A DNA stretch of 64,000 bases, taken from NCBI GenBank assembly GCA_040387475.1, contig JAZKDT010000001.1, positions 310,001 to 374,000 of the forward strand, written 5' to 3'. Below are positions 36,117-44,725 of this stretch, piece after piece (position 1 is the first letter of the stretch; each line of letters starts with the position of its first letter). The DNA comes from UBA4416 sp040387475. GTDB lineage: Bacteria; Bacteroidota; Bacteroidia; B-17B0; Aurantibacillaceae. The position numbers were made by a program, and so were the translations under genes. The notes below the pieces were generated by a model. It saw only the letters and a list, made by a program, of their open reading frames with translations. It ran no database searches and was not told the DNA's origin.

Positions 36117-37394
36117 TTAATAGTGACATTTTGCGCATTCAAGTCCACCGATCTTATCAACCGTAAACTTAACATCGTACTGTCCTTTATATTTTTCTTT
36201 TAAAGCTTTGTGCATTCTATCGTAGTAAGCATTTCCTTCCATAGCTACTTCTGTTTTGCGGTGACACTCAATACACCATTTCATAGTTAAAGGAGATTTT
36301 TGCTCAACAGTTGTCATTTTCTTAACATCACCATGGCAGTTAGCGCAATCTTGTTTACCAACTACAACGTGTTGTTGGTGACTAAAGAATACGTGATCAG
36401 GTAAGGTGTGAACTTTGATCCATTTGATTGGATTTTGAGGAGCATCATAAACGCCGGTTTTAGCATTGAAACCTGCAGCAGCATAAATTTTTGAAATCTC
36501 TTTGTCTGCAAACTCAGGTCCTGATTGGATTCCTTTGTGACAGTTCATACATACATTTACTGTAGGGATACCGGCATGTTTTGATTTTTCAACTGAATTG
36601 TGACAATATTGACAAGCGATCTCGTTATCTCCAGCATGCAATTTGTGAGAGAATTTGATTGGTTGTTCAGGATGATAACCTTTTTGAGTTTCCCAATTAT
36701 AATAAACGCCCAAATCAAAACAAGCATCCCAGCAGGATTTCATTCCTCCAAAAGCTATCAGGATAACAAACACACCAACTAAACGACGGTGACCGCTGAT
36801 CCATTGTTTTGCTTCTTCTCCAAAAGTAATATCCGGATTTTCAGGTTTTCCTTCTTTACGATTATATGAATTTTGTAAAGAATGACGTACGCTACGTAAA
36901 GCTCCTAATACAATAGCTAAAATAACAATTCCGCCTAATAATAAATACAATGGATCAATTCCTCCTTTTTCTTCTTTTACTTCGCCGCCACCATTAGATG
37001 GACCAGCAGCAACTTCAGTTTTGGGAGCAGGAGGATTTTTAACGTACGCTAAAATAGCATCCACGTCTTTGTCAGTCAATTGACCTTCAAAAACAGTCAT
37101 TGCTGCTTTACCATTTTCATTGAAAATTTTGTTGGCGTAAGCATCGCCCGATTTGATCAACTTTTCATTGTTCAGAATCCAGTTGTGTAGCCAGTCTCCT
37201 TTAGGAGCACGGTCAAAAACGCCTGCTAAACCGGGGCCGGTTAATCTTTGGTCGGTCAACGAGTGACAAACCGCACAGTTTTGCTTGAATAACTTGGCAC
37301 CGTCTTGTGCTTTCAATCCATAGGAGAAAGCAAAAAACAGGAAAACCGCGCCAAATAAGGATTTTAAAGAGAAATGAGACATATTATTTTGCAT
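36117..37394 (-). CDS. actA: Alternative complex III subunit ActA (multihaem cytochrome c)
   Basis: About 425 residues from the ATG at 37394 (37382 also possible); codons further upstream give no sensible N-terminus. A signal peptide ending LKAQD is followed by a mono-haem cytochrome c domain (CAVCH), a membrane helix (YLLLGGIVILAIVLGAL), a second helix, and a cytochrome c7-like part. That part has five CxxCH sites: CQYCH, CMNCH, CANCH, CIECH, CAKCH. Six haem sites are thus visible in one chain. It feeds electrons from quinol oxidation outward. It heads the actABCDEF-coxBA operon. Confidence 0.93.
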   Translation of the reverse strand: MQNNMSHFSLKSLFGAVFLFFAFSYGLKAQDGAKLFKQNCAVCHSLTDQRLTGPGLAGVFDRAPKGDWLHNWILNNEKLIKSGDAYANKIFNENGKAAMTVFEGQLTDKDVDAILAYVKNPPAPKTEVAAGPSNGGGEVKEEKGGIDPLYLLLGGIVILAIVLGALRSVRHSLQNSYNRKEGKPENPDITFGEEAKQWISGHRRLVGVFVILIAFGGMKSCWDACFDLGVYYNWETQKGYHPEQPIKFSHKLHAGDNEIACQYCHNSVEKSKHAGIPTVNVCMNCHKGIQSGPEFADKEISKIYAAAGFNAKTGVYDAPQNPIKWIKVHTLPDHVFFSHQQHVVVGKQDCANCHGDVKKMTTVEQKSPLTMKWCIECHRKTEVAMEGNAYYDRMHKALKEKYKGQYDVKFTVDKIGGLECAKCHY

Positions 37395-37461
37395 AGAATT
37401 ATATCTAATTTTGTATGTTTTAAGGCAGTTTAATGACACTTTAATGACAAAAAATTTCCGA

Positions 37462-37469
37462 CAAAAATA
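37462..37469 (-). promoter_or_regulatory. Candidate -7 box of the respiratory operon
   Basis: On the minus strand TATTTTTG (TAnnTTTG) lies 67 bases before the actA ATG. No convincing -33 was seen, so this is tentative. Confidence 0.3.
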
Positions 37470-37697
37470 ACAGAAGATTATATAAGTCGGCACATTTTTT
37501 TAGATTTTATTAACATATTCTGTAATTTATAATAATTCTAAATAACGTGGCAAAAAATTTGCTTAAAAGGGTTTAATCGGGAAAAATTTACCCGGTAGAT
37601 GAATTAAAAAAAATGCAGACTTAACCTCAAAATTTAGTCGATGAATACCAATTTTTACCGTTGAATTTGAAATTTAATTTTCAAAATGGCAAAATGG

Positions 37698-38156
37698 TTA
37701 ATCTTCCCAATAATCGATAATTAATCCATCATTTGGACTAATACCGATGGACCGTTTTTCGATTCCAAAACTAATAATCAGGGCATCATTCAAAAATTGA
37801 GAATCTTCCTTGCTTAACTCAAACGCCTCAATAGTTTGGCCGATTACATCTGTCCACATTTTGGTGGTTGAGGCATCAATGGGGATCATTTTGATTTTAT
37901 CTCCAAATTCCTGCTTCAAATGCGCTTTTTCTTCTTCAAAATTGAAGTCAGCCAATGTGTCAATTCCGGTACCTTCTTCATTAGAAGTGATAACAAGGCT
38001 TGTATCGTCTGTAAACACTAAAGCTACATTGTCGATGAGATCAACATGCGCGTCAGGATTAAAACGGTTGACCCAAAAATAAACAACTACTTTTTTAAGG
38101 GTTTTTCCCTCGGCGGAGGTTAAAAGTTTTAGCTGGTGATCAGTGAAGTGAGACAT
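37698..38156 (-). CDS. Hypothetical protein
   Basis: A 152-residue soluble acidic protein, alpha/beta in style, with no signal peptide or motif I recognise (MSHFTDHQLKLL at the start, DGLIIDYWED at the end). It stands alone, with 124 bases to the ACMSD gene upstream. The 200-base AT-rich space after it contains only weak palindromes and probably the actA promoter. Confidence 0.55.
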   Translation of the reverse strand: MSHFTDHQLKLLTSAEGKTLKKVVVYFWVNRFNPDAHVDLIDNVALVFTDDTSLVITSNEEGTGIDTLADFNFEEEKAHLKQEFGDKIKMIPIDASTTKMWTDVIGQTIEAFELSKEDSQFLNDALIISFGIEKRSIGISPNDGLIIDYWED

Positions 38157-38279
38157 ACGAATAAATAATTACGAATCTGGTACGAATATACGAATCTGTG
38201 TAAGAGTTAGTTTATAAAATTAAAATGGGGTAAAAATATACTGTCAGTTCGATCGAAGTAGAGGACTAGACAATTAATT

Positions 38280-39269
38280 TTAAAGTGATAGCCATGCCTT
38301 TGCTGCAGTTCCCATGATAATAGTTTTTTCAATATCAGAAAGCGGTGCTTCACGAACCAACGTACCCGGAACTGCCTCTCCTAACGGAAATGGATAATCG
38401 GATCCCTGAACCACTTTGTCAGCACCAACCAGATCTATGATGTATTGCAGCATTTTATGATCGCACACATGTGAATCAACCCAAAATTTACCAAGGTATT
38501 TTTTAGGATTAAATTCGTTATCAATTGCAACTAAATCAGGCCTGCAATCCCAACCATGTTCAATTCGGCTGATAGTTGGAAGAAATGAGCCGCCACCATG
38601 GGCAAAACACACCTTTAGGTTTGGATATTTTTCAAAGATGCCTCCAAAAATCATGGAACAAATGGCCCGGCTGATCTCTGCCGGCATGCCTACTAACCAG
38701 GGCAACCAATATTTGGTCATGTGTTCCTGCCCCATCATTTGCCAGGGATGAACTAACACAGCGGCATTGGTTCTTTCACAGGCGGCCCAAAATTCATGAA
38801 ACTGGGGTTCGCCTAAATTAATATTATTAACGTTGCTTCCTATTTGAACACCTTTAAAACCAAGTTTCATACAACGTTCCAGTTCCTGCACAGCCAGTTT
38901 AGTATCCTGCATTGGAACTGTAGCGAGGCCTATAAATTTATCAGGATATTGATTTACTGTATTTGCAATATCATCATTTAAAAATTGCGAAATTTCCAGG
39001 CAATCTGTCGCCTTGGCATCGTAACTAAACATAACCGGAATAGTGCAAATAACCTGCATATCGGCTTTATGTTCAGCCATATCTTTAAGACGTACTTCCG
39101 GGTCCCAGCAATTCTCTACGATCTCCCTGAAACGCTTATCCCCCTGCATCATCCAGGCTCTGCCAGGTTGATGATGATCTAACTGAATAAAATTTCCATA
39201 CCCGAATTTTTTAGTAAAATCAGGAATATGTTTTGGAATAATATGTGTGTGTGTGTCGATTGTGAACAT
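38280..39269 (-). CDS. 2-amino-3-carboxymuconate-6-semialdehyde decarboxylase (ACMSD)
   Basis: A 329-residue amidohydrolase-superfamily enzyme that decarboxylates the product of 3-hydroxyanthranilate dioxygenase, turning the kynurenine pathway from quinolinate toward 2-aminomuconate and acetyl-CoA. Zinc ligands His7 and His9 (DTHTH), His174 (VHPW) and Asp291 (GSDYPFP) are all present. Two of these, 174 and 291, fall at the same numbers as in the human enzyme. The dioxygenase gene lies 29 kb away at 8999-9523. It is transcribed away from the HD hydrolase gene. Confidence 0.95.
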   Translation of the reverse strand: MFTIDTHTHIIPKHIPDFTKKFGYGNFIQLDHHQPGRAWMMQGDKRFREIVENCWDPEVRLKDMAEHKADMQVICTIPVMFSYDAKATDCLEISQFLNDDIANTVNQYPDKFIGLATVPMQDTKLAVQELERCMKLGFKGVQIGSNVNNINLGEPQFHEFWAACERTNAAVLVHPWQMMGQEHMTKYWLPWLVGMPAEISRAICSMIFGGIFEKYPNLKVCFAHGGGSFLPTISRIEHGWDCRPDLVAIDNEFNPKKYLGKFWVDSHVCDHKMLQYIIDLVGADKVVQGSDYPFPLGEAVPGTLVREAPLSDIEKTIIMGTAAKAWLSL

Positions 39270-39347
39270 CTGGCAAAGTTAGTTATAAAAAACAATTCTT
39301 AACTTTCTTGTCGCCTTCCGGGGCAATTAAATATCAACTCCTGTGTT

Positions 39348-39995
39348 ATGGACAATTCTATTACTAAAACTATTGCTTTTGTAAAGCAAACCCTTGCCGG
39401 TGCAGAATCGGGACACGACTGGTTTCATGTTGAAAGAGTTTACCGCACCAGCCTGCTAATTAATAAAACAGAACAGGGTGATGAACAGGTAATTGCGTTT
39501 GCCGCATTGCTGCACGACATTGCTGATCCAAAATTTAATAACGGTGACGAAGAAATGGGTCCGCTGAAAGCCGAAAGATTTTTAAGATCCATTGGTATTG
39601 AAGAAAAAATTACGGCACATGTAAAACTGATCATTGAAAACATGTCGTTTAAAAATAGTTTTGACACCAATAAATTCATCTCGTTGGAAATGAAAATTGT
39701 GCAGGATGCTGACAGGTTGGACGCTATAGGGGCTATAGGGATTGCCCGTACCTTTACATATGGTGGGTTTAAAAACAGGCTCTTATACGATCCGGATATA
39801 AAGCCAGTCAAGGCGCATACAAAGGAAAGTTATAAGAACACCACAGCACCAACGATCAATCACTTTCACGAAAAATTGCTGCTGTTAAAAGACCGGATGA
39901 ACACAAAAACAGGAAAGAAATTAGCGGCCGAACGCCATGATTTTATGCTGGCATTCCTTGACCAATTTTACAGCGAGTGGGCAGGAAATAAATAA
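39348..39995 (+). CDS. HD domain phosphohydrolase
   Basis: A 215-residue cytosolic protein of the HD superfamily, similar to YedJ. It has SGHDWFHVERVYRTSLLI, the HD pair in ALLHDIADPKF, and the later DADRLDAIGAIGIARTF. Such proteins are metal-dependent phosphohydrolases, often on nucleotides; the substrate is unknown. It ends four bases from the convergent DUF885 gene. Confidence 0.87.
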   Translation: MDNSITKTIAFVKQTLAGAESGHDWFHVERVYRTSLLINKTEQGDEQVIAFAALLHDIADPKFNNGDEEMGPLKAERFLRSIGIEEKITAHVKLIIENMSFKNSFDTNKFISLEMKIVQDADRLDAIGAIGIARTFTYGGFKNRLLYDPDIKPVKAHTKESYKNTTAPTINHFHEKLLLLKDRMNTKTGKKLAAERHDFMLAFLDQFYSEWAGNK

Positions 39996-39998
39996 CTC

Positions 39999-41741
39999 TT
40001 ATTTATTCATTAATTCTTTAATGTATTTAACCGGTGCGCTACCATAACTTAAAAACTTTTCGTGAAATTGTTTCAGATTAAAATCCGGACCTAATTTATG
40101 TTTTAGTTCTTCACGGAAATCATAGATTTCGGAATAGCCTGTAAAGTAAGAACAAAGTTGAACCTGTGTTACTGATACGCGTTTCCATTTTCCTTCAGCT
40201 TCCGCTTTTTGTTGAAATGCCTCGTCCACTAATAAATGCATCGCATCTTCTTTACTCAGATTATTTACATGAACACCATAATCTAAAATAGTGTTACAGG
40301 TGCTGCGTAAATTCCATTTATAATACATCAACCACATTTCCTTTTCATTATTGCCGTATCCGTTTTCAAGCATCATACGTTCTGTATACACTGCCCAGCC
40401 TTCAACCATAGCACCGTTTCCAAATACCGCTTTAATGATACTTGGCGACTGATTAGAATAGATCAATTGGGTATAATGTCCTGGAATAGCTTCATGTATA
40501 TTTAAGATCTGTAAAATATAGTGATTGTATTCCCTGAGGTAGCTTTCAGTTTGTTCTTTACTCCATCCGGAAAAGCTTCCAACGTTATAATAAGTATTTC
40601 CGTTTTTGTCATACGGGCCCGGCGACGATATAGAAGCACCGGCAACGCCGGCCATGTATGCAGGTTCTTTACGCACGACTAAAGGCTTGGAGGGATCAAG
40701 ATAAATCAGATTTTTTTCTTTTATGAAATTTACCAATCTCGGAATCTGATGTTCTATTTCAGTTTGGAAAGAATCTGCTTTTACATGTTTTACAGAAATG
40801 ACGTCAATCAATTGTTTAATTGCAACTAATCTATCCTCCGGCATTTTCATACTCGGAATATACTTTGGCCATAAATCTTTCGCAATGTCGAACATTTGCG
40901 CGTGTAATTCTTTTTTGTGAGCCAGCGCTTTTTCATAGATTTCAACTGCAGCGTAACTGGATTGAATGTCATGCTCAAACTTTTTATCATATAATGCTTT
41001 TCCTAAACGAAAACTACGCGGCGTTTCATTTTTCAATTCTTTTAACCATTTAGCATAATCGTTTATTGCTGCGGTTGCCTCTGCAGCTCTCTCTAACATG
41101 TGTTGTTTTTCTTCAGAATTTAAATGCGATTTATCCAGGGCTTCTTTTAAATCAGCATCAAAGGTAGAAGCGCCACCCATATTTTGATCAATCGCTAATT
41201 GTGTGTGTTCTACGGTAGGATTTTTAATGTACTGTTTAGCCGTTTCGTAGTAGGCTTTTACGTTTTTCATCCGTAAATAAAAATTGTGCAGGCGTGTATC
41301 TAACGAATCATAATTATTAGCCAGCATTTCGGCAAACCCTCCACATACATTGTAATCAGACGGATTCCACTCATAGGCTTTGTATTCATTAATATACCAT
41401 TGCGCAGATTTCAACTGCCCTTCCATCATATAATAATCTGTTTTATTATTGTCAGATAAAGTATTCAGATCATAAGTCTTTAGCGAATCCAAATTGGCTT
41501 TGCAAAAAGCCAGATCACTTGTTCTTGATGCTTCATTTGGAATTACTAAAACAGTATCATAATTATGATAGCCCTGACTACTTGCCCAGCCAGGATATTG
41601 TTTCCATAGGAGTTCAATAAAACGCTCCTTGTAGTTATTAAAAGCTTCATCTCTGTTTGCCAGAGTTTTTGACTCATGATCTCCTTCACCGCAGGAAGCA
41701 AGGGTTATGGTTATTGCAAGGGCATAAATTAGTTTTTGCAT
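39999..41741 (-). CDS. DUF885 family lipoprotein (putative metallopeptidase)
   Basis: A 580-residue lipoprotein (lipobox ITLASCGE, Cys17) of the DUF885 family. The zinc-like motif HEAIPGHYTQ is present near residues 417 to 426, with a glutamate downstream in EGWAVYTERMM, as in gluzincins. It is probably an envelope-attached carboxypeptidase-like enzyme. A -7 box (TAAATTTG, minus strand 41766-41759) lies 17 bases before the start. Confidence 0.83.
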   Translation of the reverse strand: MQKLIYALAITITLASCGEGDHESKTLANRDEAFNNYKERFIELLWKQYPGWASSQGYHNYDTVLVIPNEASRTSDLAFCKANLDSLKTYDLNTLSDNNKTDYYMMEGQLKSAQWYINEYKAYEWNPSDYNVCGGFAEMLANNYDSLDTRLHNFYLRMKNVKAYYETAKQYIKNPTVEHTQLAIDQNMGGASTFDADLKEALDKSHLNSEEKQHMLERAAEATAAINDYAKWLKELKNETPRSFRLGKALYDKKFEHDIQSSYAAVEIYEKALAHKKELHAQMFDIAKDLWPKYIPSMKMPEDRLVAIKQLIDVISVKHVKADSFQTEIEHQIPRLVNFIKEKNLIYLDPSKPLVVRKEPAYMAGVAGASISSPGPYDKNGNTYYNVGSFSGWSKEQTESYLREYNHYILQILNIHEAIPGHYTQLIYSNQSPSIIKAVFGNGAMVEGWAVYTERMMLENGYGNNEKEMWLMYYKWNLRSTCNTILDYGVHVNNLSKEDAMHLLVDEAFQQKAEAEGKWKRVSVTQVQLCSYFTGYSEIYDFREELKHKLGPDFNLKQFHEKFLSYGSAPVKYIKELMNK

Positions 41742-41758
41742 ACGATTCGTTTAGTATA

Positions 41759-41766
41759 CAAATTTA
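41759..41766 (-). promoter_or_regulatory. Candidate -7 box for the DUF885 gene
   Basis: TAAATTTG fits TAnnTTTG and sits 17 bases before the ATG at 41741. The nearest TTG upstream is 24 bases away, rather long. Confidence 0.35.
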
Positions 41767-41918
41767 GTATTTAAACCATAATGTAGAAGGCAATCACGTT
41801 TTGGGTATTGAAATCCGCATTTTTAATCCCGCTTTATTTGGAAATTGTTGATTTTGTTGATGTTTTGAGAATGGCTTACTGTTTGTAACTGTTTATATAA
41901 CATTAAAACATAGAAATC

Positions 41919-42071
41919 ATGGCAAGACCAGTGAGAGATTTAGAAAGAGTTCGTCAACAAAAGGCAGCTCCATCACATACCGGTGAAACACATAAGGTAG
42001 AAACCGAAAAAAACAAACAACAGGAAGCTGATCTTAAAAAAGTAAGAAGTAAAGATCAGAAGAGCAAATAA
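41919..42071 (+). CDS. Small highly charged protein (50 residues)
   Basis: An ATG at 41919 opens a 50-residue frame: MARPVRDLERVRQQKAAPSH at the start, then a Lys/Glu/Gln-rich stretch ending KKVRSKDQKSK. It has no hydrophobic segment. The codon use is normal for the window, an A-rich leader precedes it, and a strong terminator follows 52 bases after its stop. This suggests a transcribed, free-standing gene. It could be a nucleic-acid or ribosome-associated small protein; the family is unknown to me. Confidence 0.55.
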   Translation: MARPVRDLERVRQQKAAPSHTGETHKVETEKNKQQEADLKKVRSKDQKSK

Positions 42072-42122
42072 AATTGTCCGGTTTACTATTATATTTAACT
42101 ATACATTGGTAAATAAGACAAC

Positions 42123-42158
42123 AAAAAGAACCATCTCTTCAAAGGGATGGTTCTTTTT
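42123..42158 (+). terminator. Intrinsic terminator after the small charged protein
   Basis: AAAAAGAACCATC at 42123-42135 pairs with GATGGTTCTTTTT at 42146-42158, followed by more T. It may also stop the convergent gene at 42168. Confidence 0.85.
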
Positions 42159-42167
42159 TTAAAGACG

Positions 42168-42497
42168 TTAACAAACTTTAAAATTAACATCAATGCTGTT
42201 TGAAACAGTAGGCTTTAAACCTTTGAAATTCAAATGGCGGAATTGGTTTTCCAGGTTCTTCTTCACTTCGGGATTTTTTGTTTTCACATTTACTTTCACT
42301 ACATCTCCGTTATCGTTTACCGAAAAATAGATAGTGATCTTCTGTGAATGCTTTTGCTGCGCGAGTTCTAAAGGCATTTTCAAACTTTCTTGTACTTTCA
42401 GGCTAGCGCTTTTTAAAATATCAGCAGTACCATCATTTGCTTTTAATGTTTCGGTTAGTAAAACCAAAACGAGAATCAGTAATTTAAATATATTCAT
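42168..42497 (-). CDS. Hypothetical secreted protein
   Basis: A 109-residue protein with a signal peptide (residues 1 to about 20). A short helical part and a beta-rich end follow (KITIYFSVNDNGDVVKVNVKTKNPEVKKNLENQFRHLNFKGLKP). The end resembles the TonB C-terminal or energy-transducer fold in its strand-helix-strand layout, but without a TonB anchor. The function is unknown. Confidence 0.55.
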   Translation of the reverse strand: MNIFKLLILVLVLLTETLKANDGTADILKSASLKVQESLKMPLELAQQKHSQKITIYFSVNDNGDVVKVNVKTKNPEVKKNLENQFRHLNFKGLKPTVSNSIDVNFKVC

Positions 42498-42596
42498 AAG
42501 TATTTGTTTTTGTTATGCATAAGACGCACACAAAAACAAATTAGTTACAGGAGAGTGAAAATATTTTTTATTTACAAGTTAGCTAAAAAACGGTAT

Positions 42597-44630
42597 CTAA
42601 AACAATCCTTTCAGCAACTCTTCATCCACCAAATTAGGCAGTGTTACTTTTAAATTAGGCGTACGCTCCATTTCGCGCTTAATAGCGAAGTTTGCTTCTT
42701 TGTTTCGAGCCCAGCTTCTGCGCGCTATACCATTATTCACATCCCAAAACAACATCGATTTTAACCTTCTGTCTGCGTCATCACTTCCGTCTAAAACCAA
42801 ACCAAAACCACCGTTAATTACTTCACCCCAACCAACGCCACCGCCATTGTGTAAACTTATCCAGGTAGCACCACGGAAGCTATCGCCAACAAAATTTTGA
42901 ACAGCCATATCAGCTGTGTATTTTGAACCATCATAAATGTTGGATGTTTCGCGGTAAGGAGAATCTGTTCCGCTGACATCATGATGATCTCTTCCTAAAA
43001 CAACCGGAGCAGAAATTTCTTTAGAAGCAATAGCTTTATTAATGGCTTCCGCGATTTTCACACGGCCTTCGCTATCAGCATATAAAATGCGCGCCTGGGA
43101 GCCAACCACTAAATTATTTTTCATAGCATCACGAATCCATATAATATTGTCGCTTAGCTGTTGTTTAATTTCTGACGGAGCGGTTTTATATATTTCTTCT
43201 AAAACTGATAAAGCAATTTCATCTGTCTTACGCAGATCGTTTTCGTTAGCGCTCGTGCACACCCAACGAAAAGGACCAAAACCATAATCAAAACACATAG
43301 GGCCTAAAATATCCTGAACGTAAGAGTTATATTTAAATGTTGCGCCCACGTGCCCGCCTTTCAATGCTTTTTCTGTTTTATAAATATCGGCACCTGCCCT
43401 TCCAGCTTCTAATAAAAAAGCATTTCCGTAATCAAAGAAATACATTCCTTTTGCGTGTAACGTATTCACCGCATTTGCATGGCGCACTAACGTTTTCTGC
43501 ACTTCCTCTTTAAATTTATCAGGTTGGTCAGCCATCATTTTATTACTTTCTTCTAACGATAAACCAACCGGGTAGTAACCGCCTGCCCATGGATTATGTA
43601 AAGATGTTTGATCAGATCCGATATCTACGGGCATATTTTCTTTTACTAATCGTTCCCACAAATCAACTACATTTCCCTGATAGGCGAGCGATACAGCCTC
43701 TTTATTAGTTTGTGCTGTTTTAATTCTGGGAATCAAAGCGTCTAAATTATCAAACACTTCATCTACCCAGCCTTGTGTTTTACGTGTATTAACTGCTTTT
43801 GGATTGATTTCAGCAGTTACAGAAACCAGATCAGCGATTTTAGCAGCTTTAGGTTGAGCGCCACTCATGCCCCCTAAGCCACAGGTTACAAACAACTTTC
43901 CCTTACGTTCCTCTTCCGTTTTACAAATTTTGCGTGCAGCGTTCATCACTGTAATACAGGTTCCGTGTACAATGCCCTGCGGACCAATATACATGAACGA
44001 GCCGGCAGTCATTTGTCCGTATTGCGTTACACCCAGGGCATTGAATTTTTCCCAGTCATCTGGCTTACTGTAATTTGGGATCATCATCCCGTTAGTCACA
44101 ACAACCCGGGGCGCATCTTTGTGAGATGGAAATAATCCCATCGGGTGGCCACTATATAAAACCAGTGTTTGCTCATCGGTCATGATAGCTAAGTACTGCA
44201 TGGTTAATAAATACTGCGCCCAGTTTTGAAACACAGAACCATTGCCACCGTACGTAATTAATTCATGAGGATGTTGCGCAACAGCGTAATCCAGGTTATT
44301 ACTGAGCATATGCATGATGGCAGCAGCCTGGATAGATTGATGCGGATAATCATGAATAGGTCGCGCAAATATTTTATAGTCGGGGCGAAAGCGATACATG
44401 TAAATACGGCCATAAGTTTTTAACTCTTCAGCAAATTCCTTCGCTAAAGTGGTGTGATGTTGTGGCTCAAAGTACCGCAAGGCATTTTGAATAGCGAGTT
44501 TTTTTTCTTCTGTATTTAAACTATCCTTACGCTTGGGCGCGTGGTTAATAGTGCTTTCATACACCTTTGGTTGAGGCAAGAGCGTAGGAATTCCTTGTAC
44601 TATATGTTCCTGAAATTGTTTTAATTCCAT
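42597..44630 (-). CDS. hutU: Urocanate hydratase
   Basis: A 677-residue cytosolic enzyme that converts urocanate to 4-imidazolone-5-propionate in histidine breakdown, using tightly bound NAD. The signatures are LITYGGNGSVFQNWAQY, LVLYSGHPMGLFPS, FVTCGLGGMSGAQPKAAKIA and MCFDYGFGPFRWVCTS. It is some 120 residues longer than the Pseudomonas form, which I recall as usual in Bacteroidota. The other hut genes are not in the window. Confidence 0.95.
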   Translation of the reverse strand: MELKQFQEHIVQGIPTLLPQPKVYESTINHAPKRKDSLNTEEKKLAIQNALRYFEPQHHTTLAKEFAEELKTYGRIYMYRFRPDYKIFARPIHDYPHQSIQAAAIMHMLSNNLDYAVAQHPHELITYGGNGSVFQNWAQYLLTMQYLAIMTDEQTLVLYSGHPMGLFPSHKDAPRVVVTNGMMIPNYSKPDDWEKFNALGVTQYGQMTAGSFMYIGPQGIVHGTCITVMNAARKICKTEEERKGKLFVTCGLGGMSGAQPKAAKIADLVSVTAEINPKAVNTRKTQGWVDEVFDNLDALIPRIKTAQTNKEAVSLAYQGNVVDLWERLVKENMPVDIGSDQTSLHNPWAGGYYPVGLSLEESNKMMADQPDKFKEEVQKTLVRHANAVNTLHAKGMYFFDYGNAFLLEAGRAGADIYKTEKALKGGHVGATFKYNSYVQDILGPMCFDYGFGPFRWVCTSANENDLRKTDEIALSVLEEIYKTAPSEIKQQLSDNIIWIRDAMKNNLVVGSQARILYADSEGRVKIAEAINKAIASKEISAPVVLGRDHHDVSGTDSPYRETSNIYDGSKYTADMAVQNFVGDSFRGATWISLHNGGGVGWGEVINGGFGLVLDGSDDADRRLKSMLFWDVNNGIARRSWARNKEANFAIKREMERTPNLKVTLPNLVDEELLKGLF

Positions 44631-44656
44631 AATAAAATTGATGCTTATTTGATTGT

Positions 44657-44664
44657 TAATTTTG
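44657..44664 (+). promoter_or_regulatory. Candidate -7 box for the photolyase gene
   Basis: TAATTTTG fits TAnnTTTG, 62 bases before the ATG at 44726. A TTG at 44638-44640 is 16 bases upstream, slightly short. Confidence 0.3.
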
Positions 44665-44725
44665 TCGAGTTGAATTTACACGATTTTTTTTAAACTTTTT
44701 GCCACATTCTACGTTTAAATTAGGT

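Noticed and set aside
37497..37697. Weak palindromes (TTTGAAA/TTTCAAA near 37667, CGGG/CCCG near 37578) as terminators
   Set aside because: Stems are short and AT-rich or only four pairs long.
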